A stretch of DNA of 64,000 nucleotides from Singulisphaera sp. (GTDB lineage Bacteria > Planctomycetota > Planctomycetia > Isosphaerales > Isosphaeraceae): NCBI GenBank assembly GCA_027451445.1, contig DAIDJG010000113.1, positions 51,186 to 115,185 on the forward strand. The letters are read 5' to 3'. The first letter of the stretch is position 1. Each line of letters starts with the position of its first letter. Shown here one piece after another: positions 9,610 through 18,467 of this stretch. Position numbers and translations under genes: made by a program. Below the pieces are notes generated by a model that saw nothing but the letters and a program-made list of their open reading frames with translations, was not told the DNA's origin and searched no databases.

Positions 9610-10692
9610 TCAAGGGACACGGACAGTTGTCGCGTGCGAAGCCAACGTGTCGAGATCTACCGGGATCCGCCGCACGGTCGCGCTTTTGAGCATCGGTTTA
9701 CCCTCGACGACATACACCCAGGCCGCGTCCGGCGTGAAAGCGGCGGGCAAAAGTGCGACCCCGGCGGCGATCTTGCGGGCACTTGACGGCCGGAATGTTG
9801 GTTCACCCGTTACTGTATCGATATTCACTCTGGCGACGCACAGGTCGCGCGTCTTTCCGAAATCCGTTGTGCGCTGGTACGCCAGGAGGCAACCCCCATC
9901 CGGAAGCGCCGTAACACTCGGCAGGCATTCCCAGGCGTCGTCCGCGTAGCCTGTCTCAGGCACCGACAGCGGACCCATTTCGGCGATGGCTGCGCCGTCA
10001 GGTGTAAGACGTAGCCACCAGAGGCGCGACGACGTGAAGTGACCCCGTATTGGCCTGTCCGCGATCTCGGCGATGAGTCGTCCGCCGAGGGCAGGGACCT
10101 TCGGCCACACGGGAGCTGTCACAAAGCAGTCACTCAGCCGTCGCGGTGCGCGTGCCCCATTTGCAAGCTTCACTTCGGTGACTTGCGAGTCGAAAGATCG
10201 CCCGTCGGAAAACGTGCATTGATAAAGCCTTCCGTCCATCGCAGCAAACAGGACACGTGGCTGTGCACCCGGGTACCAACAGGGGGGCGAGTTCAGGATG
10301 GGAGCGTCTGGGACGCACTCGAGCACGTGCCCACTGGGAAACGAAAGCCGCGCGAGGCCGAATTGCGCCACCAATCCGCTATCGTGTGACCCTTGGTACT
10401 GCACCCATAAGCCAGCCATTTGCCGTTGCTTGTCCTCGTCGATCCAGTCGCTGAACGAGACGTTCTGCAGGCCATAACCCGAGGGCAAAGCCAATCGCGA
10501 CACCTCGCCCGCCGCCGTGTCGAGCAGCCGCGGCGCCTGATCACCAATTGCCAGAAACACCCCGTCGATGGCCACCACGTGCGCCTCGCGAAAAGCACGA
10601 AAGCGACCGGACCGTGGCGCCCAGCGCGATACGCAAACCGCAACCGCGCAAGTAGCGATCGCGACGATCGACACAATCCTGATGAAATGCAT
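9610..10692 (-). CDS. Predicted secreted/anchored beta-propeller-like protein of unknown function
   Basis: N-terminal hydrophobic segment (MHFIRIVSIVAIATCAVAVCVS); repeated blade-like strands. Confidence 0.6.
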   Translation of the reverse strand: MHFIRIVSIVAIATCAVAVCVSRWAPRSGRFRAFREAHVVAIDGVFLAIGDQAPRLLDTAAGEVSRLALPSGYGLQNVSFSDWIDEDKQRQMAGLWVQYQGSHDSGLVAQFGLARLSFPSGHVLECVPDAPILNSPPCWYPGAQPRVLFAAMDGRLYQCTFSDGRSFDSQVTEVKLANGARAPRRLSDCFVTAPVWPKVPALGGRLIAEIADRPIRGHFTSSRLWWLRLTPDGAAIAEMGPLSVPETGYADDAWECLPSVTALPDGGCLLAYQRTTDFGKTRDLCVARVNIDTVTGEPTFRPSSARKIAAGVALLPAAFTPDAAWVYVVEGKPMLKSATVRRIPVDLDTLASHATTVRVP

Positions 10693-11103
10693 GAGTCGGC
10701 TCTTACGGCTTTGTGATCTTATGAACCGGCTCGTAACATAAGAATGCCGGCGATAGTATTCACAAGCCAGCAGCCGATTTCTCCCTGAAAGCGATAAAGT
10801 TAGGCTATTTCGACCTCAGTGGCACGTCTGACAGGTCCGTTCGGTGCTGGACGGGGTTGGAGGCGCCCCAACGGACGGTGGAGTCCATCGCCGCGCACCG
10901 CATGCCTTTTGCGAGCGCGGAGCCTATTCTCCCCCATCCCAAACAGGACCGGGGGAACAGGCGAAGGCGTTAACTTAAGACGTAATTTGGTCTCCTCTCG
11001 AAAAGGAGTGGGATTGTCGACGCCTGTGCACGCCAGCGGGCACGCTTTCTGGCGGCCCATCGCGGTTGGCGAATGCACAAGCAGACGAACGTTACTCCTG
11101 AGT

Positions 11104-13680
11104 TTACCGAGGCCGTGAGACAGGCGCGGTGTCCCCTGCTCGAGGGACAGGCGGCCGCGGGCGGTCGCTGCAAAAGAGCACGTAACGGCCGTCGGGCGAA
11201 ATCGCGAGGCCCTTGAGGACGTTGTCGAAGTGGTCGGGCTCCAACCGTCGTGGCACATCCGGCGTGTCCCGATCGAGACAGTAAAGGGCCATGCCTCGCG
11301 GCCCCGCGCCGACGAAGACGCAACGGCGTGCGGCCGCCGAGTACACGGGGTAGGATGGGCTGACGTCGAGCCTGGCAGTTTGGCGCCAGAGAACTTCGGT
11401 CCGCTGCGGCCGCGCAGGATTGCGGACGTTGAACAGGGCTATAAGTGCCTCGTCCTTATCCGGCATCGCTGCAATGATGGTGTCCTCGCCGGCCCATTCG
11501 GGATTGGAGTAGTAGGTATCCAGGCCGGCGATCGGACGCGACGATCCGTCGAGGTTCGCGAGCAACAACTCGCAAGGCAGGGAAAAGCCGACGATCAGGA
11601 GCCGTCGACCATCGGGCGACCACTTCGGGCGCCCGGGGTCCGCGACTCGGCGCGGCGCGGACCCGTCGATCCCCATGATGTAGATACCAGCCGGCCGATC
11701 GTTACCGGACAGGAGTTGGAACGCAATGTGCTGGCCATCGGGCGAGAAGCTCGGACAATTTCCCTCGCCCAGGTCGGTCAGCCCGCGCGACGAAATCATT
11801 TTGATGCGTGTGCGGCCGAACTTAGCGCCGGGGGACGCATCGAAAGCGAGTCGCTCGCCGTCGTTCGCCCAGCAGGGCGACCCGCACCAAAAATAGCCGG
11901 GGTCGGGCTCGGCGGCAACGCGGGTTACGGTGTGCTCGAGCACGTCGATCATGAACAGCCCAAACCGCTCGGCCTCGCTGGGGGCAAGAGGGGCCGGAGC
12001 GTGCTTCAGGTGGGCGACGAGCTTGTTGACGCCCGGCGGCACGTCGGCAAATTCTCCGGTGCGTGAACGAGCGGAGGACCTTGCGCCCTTGGTGGACGGC
12101 TGCCCCGTCGTGCCCTCGATGCGGTCTTGACGGGCCGTCGCTTCGAATGGGGAGAGGCCCGCCGCTGCCGGACGGGCGTCCGTCCATTCCCGGGCGACTC
12201 GGACGACCCTGCGCCCGCCCCGCTCGACGGTGATGACCTCATCGCGAATCGGCACCCCGTTCTTCACGGTCGTCACGGCGTGCGTTCCGGGACGCACACG
12301 GATTTCCTGCGGACCTGCGCCGTTGAGGACCAGCTCCTCGCCATCGACGCGAACCTTGACGTCGGGGTCGTCGACCTCCACGAGCAACGTGCCACCGGCC
12401 AGTTGGATGCGGATCAGCGTGGCGATGTGCTGCACGGCCTGGTGGACAGGGTCGGAGGCTCCCGCCGCGACGATCAAACCGCCGAGCGCGAGCACCCCGG
12501 CGGCCACCATCCGCCGGTTTCGCAGCCGCTTTTGCTTCCTAGGCTGCTCCGGCGCGGGCACGCCTTTAGGGTTGTGCAGGTGCGCCAGCCAGCGTCCCAA
12601 CAAGTCGGCGACCTCAGCAGCCGATTGGAAGCGATCGTCCGGGTCCCTGGCATGCAACCGCGCGATGATGTCGGCCAGCCATTCGGGGACGTCGGGGTTG
12701 ACCTCGCGGATCGGCCGTGGGCTCTCGTCACTCACCCGGCGCAGGACGGCCACGGTCGACCCCGCACGGTAGGGCGGCCGTCCGCATGCCATCGCGTACA
12801 ACACGCTCCCGAGGCTGAACAGGTCGGCCCGATGGTCCACGGCGTCGCCTCGAGCCTGCTCGGGAGCCATGTACTGCGGTGTCCCTGCAACGAGGCCGCT
12901 CTGGGTCACGCTCGCGTCATCGACGGCGAGTGCCAGCCCGAAGTCGGTAAGCTTGACGCGCTCTACGCCATTCTCCAGCAAGATATTCGACGGCTTGACG
13001 TCGCGGTGGATCAGGCCCCTCGCGTGGGCGGCCGCGAGGCCGGCGGCGGCCTCCCGACCAATGCGGACGATGTCGACCGGATCGAGCGGACCGGTTTGAT
13101 CGATCCGTTGCTGGAGCGACTTGCCCGCAACGTACTGCATGACGAGCCAGGGCAGCCTGCGTCCGGACTCGACCGCGTGGATGGCGACGACATGCTCGTG
13201 GCTAACCGCGGCGGCTGCCTTGGCCTCGCGGTAGAACCGCCGGCGCCCCACGGCCGCGCCCGTCAGGTGCGGCGCCAGGATCTTGATCGCAACGAACCGG
13301 TTCAAGGTGATGTCGTGCGCTTTGAGCACGACCCCCATCCCGCCTCGGCCGATCACCTCGAGGACGGCGTACGGTCCCAACTTGCCAATCTGCCCGGCCT
13401 CGTCCGGCGGGTCCAGGAAATCGAGCGAAACCTCTTCGGCCGCCCCGCAGTCCTCCGGGTCGTCCTCGCCTTCCGTTCCGAGGCAGCGCGCCTCGCGCCA
13501 CCAGCGAGTACCGGCCGCGAGCCGTTCGAGCCGCTCCTGGCAATGTCCGCACTTGTCGAGGTGCGCGATCGCCCGGGCCTTCTCCGTCTCCGGGAGTTCG
13601 TCGCGCAGCAGGCGCTCGAGGCGGTCCGCGTCGCAACGTGGATCGTAGGGTCCAAAGATCATGCCGCGGTTCTCCCTCAT
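11104..13680 (-). CDS. Serine/threonine protein kinase with N-terminal zinc-finger-like segment, TM, PEGA-like segment and C-terminal TolB/WD40-like propeller
   Basis: GPYAVLEVIGRGGMGVVLKAHD, LIHRDVKPSNILLENG, KLTDFGLA, GTPQYMAPEQ; HLDKCGHCQERLERL; CPSFSPDGQHIAFQ, PKWSPDGRRLLIVG, AISPDGRYVLF. Start taken as MRENRGM at 13680 (ORF opens at 13812). Confidence 0.93.
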   Translation of the reverse strand: MRENRGMIFGPYDPRCDADRLERLLRDELPETEKARAIAHLDKCGHCQERLERLAAGTRWWREARCLGTEGEDDPEDCGAAEEVSLDFLDPPDEAGQIGKLGPYAVLEVIGRGGMGVVLKAHDITLNRFVAIKILAPHLTGAAVGRRRFYREAKAAAAVSHEHVVAIHAVESGRRLPWLVMQYVAGKSLQQRIDQTGPLDPVDIVRIGREAAAGLAAAHARGLIHRDVKPSNILLENGVERVKLTDFGLALAVDDASVTQSGLVAGTPQYMAPEQARGDAVDHRADLFSLGSVLYAMACGRPPYRAGSTVAVLRRVSDESPRPIREVNPDVPEWLADIIARLHARDPDDRFQSAAEVADLLGRWLAHLHNPKGVPAPEQPRKQKRLRNRRMVAAGVLALGGLIVAAGASDPVHQAVQHIATLIRIQLAGGTLLVEVDDPDVKVRVDGEELVLNGAGPQEIRVRPGTHAVTTVKNGVPIRDEVITVERGGRRVVRVAREWTDARPAAAGLSPFEATARQDRIEGTTGQPSTKGARSSARSRTGEFADVPPGVNKLVAHLKHAPAPLAPSEAERFGLFMIDVLEHTVTRVAAEPDPGYFWCGSPCWANDGERLAFDASPGAKFGRTRIKMISSRGLTDLGEGNCPSFSPDGQHIAFQLLSGNDRPAGIYIMGIDGSAPRRVADPGRPKWSPDGRRLLIVGFSLPCELLLANLDGSSRPIAGLDTYYSNPEWAGEDTIIAAMPDKDEALIALFNVRNPARPQRTEVLWRQTARLDVSPSYPVYSAAARRCVFVGAGPRGMALYCLDRDTPDVPRRLEPDHFDNVLKGLAISPDGRYVLFCSDRPRPPVPRAGDTAPVSRPR

Positions 13681-13702
13681 CGAGGTCGAGACATCTTTCG
13701 GT

Positions 13703-14320
13703 TCAAACCGTGTCGCCTTCGTCCCAGGTTTCGTCCGTTTGCTCGATGCGCTGCCGCAGCCGGGCCATGACGCGGCTTTTGTTGTGGTAAACCGCACCGA
13801 CGCTGAGCCCAAGGGCCTCGGCGACGTCCTTCGGGGCCTGCCCTTCGACGCTCGTCAGCCAGAACGCCTGCCAGGTCAACGTGCGGAACTCAACGCGCAC
13901 CTGCCCAGCGGCCCACAGGAACAGCCTGCGCCGGTGTTCGGCCAGAAACAGCGCGGTCTCTTCCTGGGTCCGCGCGGGCTGGTCCTCCAGGATTCGCACT
14001 GCGGAGTCGCCCCCAGTGCCGGCCGGGTGGCGTTGACGCGCCACGAGCTGGTTCACGATCAGATTGCGTGCAATCCGCGAAAGCCAGGCACGAAACGATC
14101 CACGGGCCGGGTCCGGATCGTAACGCTCGATCGCCTGGACCACCGCGCGGAACACGTCCTGAATCAGGTCGGCCGCGTCCGATTCCTGCAACCCCTTGCG
14201 GCGAGCCAGTTGCTGAAGCAAGGGCGTGTAGATCTCGAGAAACTCCTCCCACGCCGGGCCGTCGCTCGGGTCGCGCAGCCGGACCAACAGGCTCGGGCTC
14301 GTGTTGGGCACATTGAGCAT
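13703..14320 (-). CDS. ECF-type RNA polymerase sigma factor (sigma-70 family)
   Basis: MLNVPNTSPSLLVRLRDPSDGPAWEEFLEIYTPLL, ESDAADLIQDVFRAVVQAI, FRAWLSRIARNLIVNQL, GLSVGAVYHNKSRVMARLRQRIE. Immediately upstream of the kinase, same strand. Confidence 0.93.
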   Translation of the reverse strand: MLNVPNTSPSLLVRLRDPSDGPAWEEFLEIYTPLLQQLARRKGLQESDAADLIQDVFRAVVQAIERYDPDPARGSFRAWLSRIARNLIVNQLVARQRHPAGTGGDSAVRILEDQPARTQEETALFLAEHRRRLFLWAAGQVRVEFRTLTWQAFWLTSVEGQAPKDVAEALGLSVGAVYHNKSRVMARLRQRIEQTDETWDEGDTV

Positions 14321-14741
14321 GAAAGAGGCCTCCCAGAAAGAAACACAACGCTCGGACGAAAGTCTGCCACGAGCGCGTCGGGATTTATGCGCGGATTTGC
14401 GGCAAGAGGCAGTACACCGGAGGTTTTCGGTCTGGACTGCCCCGTCGTTGTCCCAGGGATTAAGATTAACTTGGAGATTTCGGCCATTCAATTGCGATAA
14501 TGTGTTTGAACGTATTGAGAAAACTGAGTCACGTTTAACGTGCTGAAGAAGAGCAAAAAGCGGGCGTCGCCTTCGCAAACTGTCCTGATTTCATACCTGG
14601 CCGGAATCGAGGCTCACTTGGTTGAAAGTTACGTAGGCCGAGGAGCGGCCTCCTGGGGTGGACCGGCGTGCGCGTCCGAGATAAGCTCCAAATTGTGGGC
14701 AACGATTGCGGCACTTCGGCCCAGGAGGGTCCCCTGCGATG

Positions 14742-15143
14742 CGCGCGTCTCAGGTTCGCATCCGAACGCTGATGACCGGGGTCGGGTACGCAGGCGCCAG
14801 CATGGCCTATTTCCGCTGGACGCGGAACGTGGATGCGTTTGCGGACTCCAGTCCTCCTGTGCTCGAAATCGATCTTGCAGTGGAGCTTTGGGCAGCCGTC
14901 ACAATCTACTTGTTGGCGCTGTGGCATTACGGTCCGATCCTGTGGCGGCGGCGCTGCGCATTGCGAGCAGAACATCTTTCTGCCGAACAGGCTGCGAACC
15001 TGCGAGACTTCATGCTGCGATGGGATCTGGAGATCGAAGAACAGATTCGTGATCGTCGGGCGACCGACGAAGCGAACGATCGCGTTCTGGACTTGCAGGG
15101 GCCTGCGCCGGGTGTCGGCGATTGCGGCGGTTCCTGGCGTTGA
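14742..15143 (+). CDS. Possible small membrane protein; 3' end runs into a decayed aldolase sequence
   Basis: MRASQVRIRTLMTGVGYAGASMAYFRW...LAVELWAAVTIYLLALWHYGPILWRRR has TM character. No firm homology. Confidence 0.35.
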   Translation, partial: RASQVRIRTLMTGVGYAGASMAYFRWTRNVDAFADSSPPVLEIDLAVELWAAVTIYLLALWHYGPILWRRRCALRAEHLSAEQAANLRDFMLRWDLEIEEQIRDRRATDEANDRVLDLQGPAPGVGDCGGSWR

Positions 15144-15421
15144 CGTCTTGTGGATCGGCCACTTCGACCTGACGAACTCGCGGGGATTCCCGGCCGGTTC
15201 GATCATCCCGACTTCAAGAACGCCGTGTTGCAGGTGTGTGACGGCTGTCGCCAGCATGGCAAGGCACCGGGCGTCATGGTGGGCGATGTCGCCATTGGCA
15301 AGTCGCTCCTCGATCAGGGCTTTCGAATCATCGCTTACGGGGCGATCTGTGGCTGTATCCAGCGGCGGCGCGCGACGGCGCCACGGCGCTTCAAAGACAA
15401 ACGCACCATCCTTAGCCCGTA
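15082..15421 (+). pseudogene. HpcH/HpaI aldolase (2,4-dihydroxyhept-2-ene-1,7-dioate aldolase-like) C-terminal remnant with two frameshifts
   Basis: Frame 1 GLRRVSAIAAVPGVDVLWIGHFDLTNS; frame 2 GIPGRFDHPDFKNAVLQVCDGCRQHGKAPGVMVGDVAIGKSLLDQGFRIIAYG; frame 3 GDLWLYPAAARDGATALQRQTHHP-stop. The three pieces concatenate into the family C-terminus. Confidence 0.8.
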
Positions 15422-15795
15422 GACGATACACCCGGGACCCCCGATGAGCGCGGCTGACTGCCTCCTCAGGCCCTCGTTGAGTATCCCGCGTTTCAGCCGC
15501 TGGGTAGCGCGCGTGTTCAAAAATAGCCCGCGCAGATGCGCCTGATGATGGTCCCTTCAAGAACGAGACCGACCGCGGACACCACGATCATCAACCGCCG
15601 CGGCTGTCTTTCCGGGCAATTCGGTTTTCCCGCGGATTCGCCAAGGTCGGCGTGTCGCGCCGCGATTCTCTAATATCATCTCTTGCGGAGCCGGAAAGCC
15701 GGGTTTCAGTCCCAAGAGGTTCAACATAGAATCTCTGCCAATGATCCCACGCCAATCCGTGGGATTCGGTCCGCTCACGGAGGAGGTGCGAGGAG

Positions 15796-18039
15796 ATGGC
15801 GCCAAGGTCGGGGCGGATTCTTGCCGTTGGTTCCGAAGTCTTGCTGTTGACGCTGGTGGTGGGTTTCATGTCCGCCACCTTTTTCCGGAACCACGAGCAT
15901 TCGATCTGGATGGACGTCGAATTCTCGGGGTGGGTGGCGCCTGTCGCGAATCGCCTTGCCGAGGGGATTTCGCTCTACGGTCCGGGCGGCCATATCCCGC
16001 TGCCGCCACTGCCGTTCATTCTGATGTACGTGGTTTCAGGCGGCCACGCCACCTGGCTGACGGAGAGCGTGATGATCGTCGCTTTTCAATCAGCACTGGT
16101 GCTCATCCTTTACTTCGGCCTGGTCCGGCAGCTTCCTCGTCCGGTGCCCGTGGTCGCGTCGCTGCTCGCGGTTCCTTGTTACTTCGGCTGCGTCAAGACG
16201 ATCTTCTACGACGCGTGCACGCAAGCCCTCGTCGCGCTGACGGCCATCGTCTTCGCGGGGACGATGCGACGCATCGGCGAGACGCCGATTTCCGCTCGGC
16301 GCCGCTGGGCCGAGATGGTGTTTGTGGGGGCGCTCGCGGCAGCCACGATGCTCTCGAAGCAGTCGACGGGCGTCGGAATGGTGATGGGCTTACTCGTCAG
16401 TTTATTCCTGGGAATGCGCGGAGAGACGATTCGCTCGCGAGTGCAGAATGCCGTCGTGTTCGGACTGGCGACGGTGGGCTGCTGCCTGATTTACCCGCTT
16501 CTCGCATGGCAACATCTCTCTCTTAAAGGGATGTTCGTTGATATTTTTCTGACGGGTGCCGAGCCTAAAGGGGGGGCGCCTTTGCTGTTGACGACTGCGT
16601 GGGGGTTCTCCAAGACCGTCGTCGAGACGGTCCTCCCGGCATTGGTCTACGGCGTGGCGCTGACTGCGTTTGCTTGCCGCCGGGGCGAGGGCATCGCACC
16701 CGGCACCAGCGATCAGGGGCATTCCGGGTCTGTCGAACCCTTTAGCCTGGCCTCGGTTCTGCTGAGTTATACCGTCGTGCTCGCTGCACCCTGGTGGTTC
16801 GGAGTCTTCTCCGGTCGAGTACCGGACCAGGCCACGTACCTGGACAATCTGCTGAAGAGCCTGCGGATTCCGGTACTCTGGTCCGGTCTGATCTTCGTCT
16901 CGCTTTTGGTCTTGAGGGAGGCGTTCGGTCGGAACCAAACGGGCGGTGACCGCGCCACGGGCAGGCTGGCAATTCTGTGTCCGATCTTCCTGGGTGCCGC
17001 GTTCTTTAACAGTCTCTCGGTCGATACGTTTCGGTGGTTCGTCGACAACAATCCGCTCATTACGCTGGTCCTCGCCGGCTTCCTTTGTGGCGTCATGCGT
17101 CTCCTGGTCAACGGCTCGGGACGTGTCTCCTGGCGCGCCGAGATGGTTTTCGTGGTCCTTCTGGTACCGGTCTCAGGCTCGCTCTGGCAAAGCGTGGTCT
17201 CCCGAGTGTTCCTCGGGCATTTCTGCACGGTGGAGTGGCCCGAAGTCCGTCACCTGGCCGGGGCACGCATGACGGTCCGGGGTGCCGAGATGCGCCGGCT
17301 TGTTGCCGATGTCCGGCACGCTGCACCGGATGCGGCAAGGGACGAAGTGCTGCTACTCCCGAACGACCCGAACGTTGAGGCCTGGTTCGAGCGTCCTCGC
17401 CCCAAGCTTTCGAGCGCGATTATCTTTTCCGACCAGTACTGGGACCGCTATGTCGACCGCGACTTCCAAACACTGACGCGATCGATGCCAAAGGTGATCG
17501 TGATCGGTCCACGGAACTACTGGCGGCCATTTCAGCACCACTGGAATCAGAATCGCGGCTGTGAGCGTCTAATCGACCTGGTCCGTAATCAACTCTTGCC
17601 TGACCACTACCTCCTCCAACTCGCCCGCCCGATCCCCTTCTGGCTCCCTCCGACTCAGGAATTCATGGACGTTTACGTACGCAACGACGGTCCGCCGTTT
17701 CTAACCGCGGTCCATCCACAGCCATCAACTTCGGTCCGCGCGTCCGAGTGCCGCAGCGTAGCGGTCGCTTTCGGGTATCCGATCGACCCTGAAAGCGTGA
17801 ACGCCACCGCGATTCAGATTCTCCGTCCCCGCGCGGATGGCGGCTGGGAGCAGGTCCCACCGGCAACCCCGGCGGGAACGAAGCTCTCGGCGTCGGGTGA
17901 CCGCGCGTCCGTCGACATCGCGACTCCCTTGGCCGCGGGGCGATACCTGGTCCGCGTGGACGACTCCCTCCGGGATCGCGACGGCCGGCGCCGGCCCGAT
18001 GCATTCTACTCGCCGTTCGAGGTGGTCGCCGATCCGTGA
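15796..18039 (+). CDS. Polytopic membrane protein (GT-C/ArnT-like) with C-terminal SbsA/Ig-like domain
   Basis: About 10 hydrophobic segments; C-terminal SVAVAFGYPIDPESVNATAIQILRPRADG...ASVDIATPLAAGRYLVRVDDSLRDRDGRR. AGGAGG RBS upstream of the ATG. Confidence 0.72.
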   Translation: MAPRSGRILAVGSEVLLLTLVVGFMSATFFRNHEHSIWMDVEFSGWVAPVANRLAEGISLYGPGGHIPLPPLPFILMYVVSGGHATWLTESVMIVAFQSALVLILYFGLVRQLPRPVPVVASLLAVPCYFGCVKTIFYDACTQALVALTAIVFAGTMRRIGETPISARRRWAEMVFVGALAAATMLSKQSTGVGMVMGLLVSLFLGMRGETIRSRVQNAVVFGLATVGCCLIYPLLAWQHLSLKGMFVDIFLTGAEPKGGAPLLLTTAWGFSKTVVETVLPALVYGVALTAFACRRGEGIAPGTSDQGHSGSVEPFSLASVLLSYTVVLAAPWWFGVFSGRVPDQATYLDNLLKSLRIPVLWSGLIFVSLLVLREAFGRNQTGGDRATGRLAILCPIFLGAAFFNSLSVDTFRWFVDNNPLITLVLAGFLCGVMRLLVNGSGRVSWRAEMVFVVLLVPVSGSLWQSVVSRVFLGHFCTVEWPEVRHLAGARMTVRGAEMRRLVADVRHAAPDAARDEVLLLPNDPNVEAWFERPRPKLSSAIIFSDQYWDRYVDRDFQTLTRSMPKVIVIGPRNYWRPFQHHWNQNRGCERLIDLVRNQLLPDHYLLQLARPIPFWLPPTQEFMDVYVRNDGPPFLTAVHPQPSTSVRASECRSVAVAFGYPIDPESVNATAIQILRPRADGGWEQVPPATPAGTKLSASGDRASVDIATPLAAGRYLVRVDDSLRDRDGRRRPDAFYSPFEVVADP

Positions 18040-18467
18040 CTCAGAAGCCGAATAGAAAATTTTATAAATCCATAACGTCATTAATTCGTGCATCTATGGG
18101 GCGAAGCCGGCCTGGCGGCCGTGCGGCATTGACTGCGGCGTGGTGTCCCGATCGACTCAGCATCCTGGACCGCGACGACAGCCACTGCACGCGGGTTGAA
18201 AGCGATTCTCAATCGTAGCGGATGGCTTCCCAACCTCGATAAGAAGCCCGAACGTCCCCGCTCGCTCCTTTACTCGGCTTTGCTGTTGTAGCAGGCGCCG
18301 ATTTCCGTATAATGCCAACTCTGGAATCAGTATTTCTGCTTCCTGATATGCTCACGTTTAACTCATACACAGTCAGGCCAGCGCGGAACACTTGGGCCAC
18401 GGTCCGCCCTTCACGGCGCTGACGGCCGCGCACAATCCAATCCCAAACTCGACCAGACTGCCCGGCC

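Noticed and set aside
12127-13770. 547-aa plus-strand ORF opposite the Ser/Thr kinase
   Set aside because: Shadow of the kinase gene; Arg/Pro/Gly-rich with no motifs.
14535-15560. 341-aa minus-strand ORF across the aldolase remnant
   Set aside because: No recognisable domain, and the opposite strand explains 15082-15421 as decayed HpaI-type aldolase.
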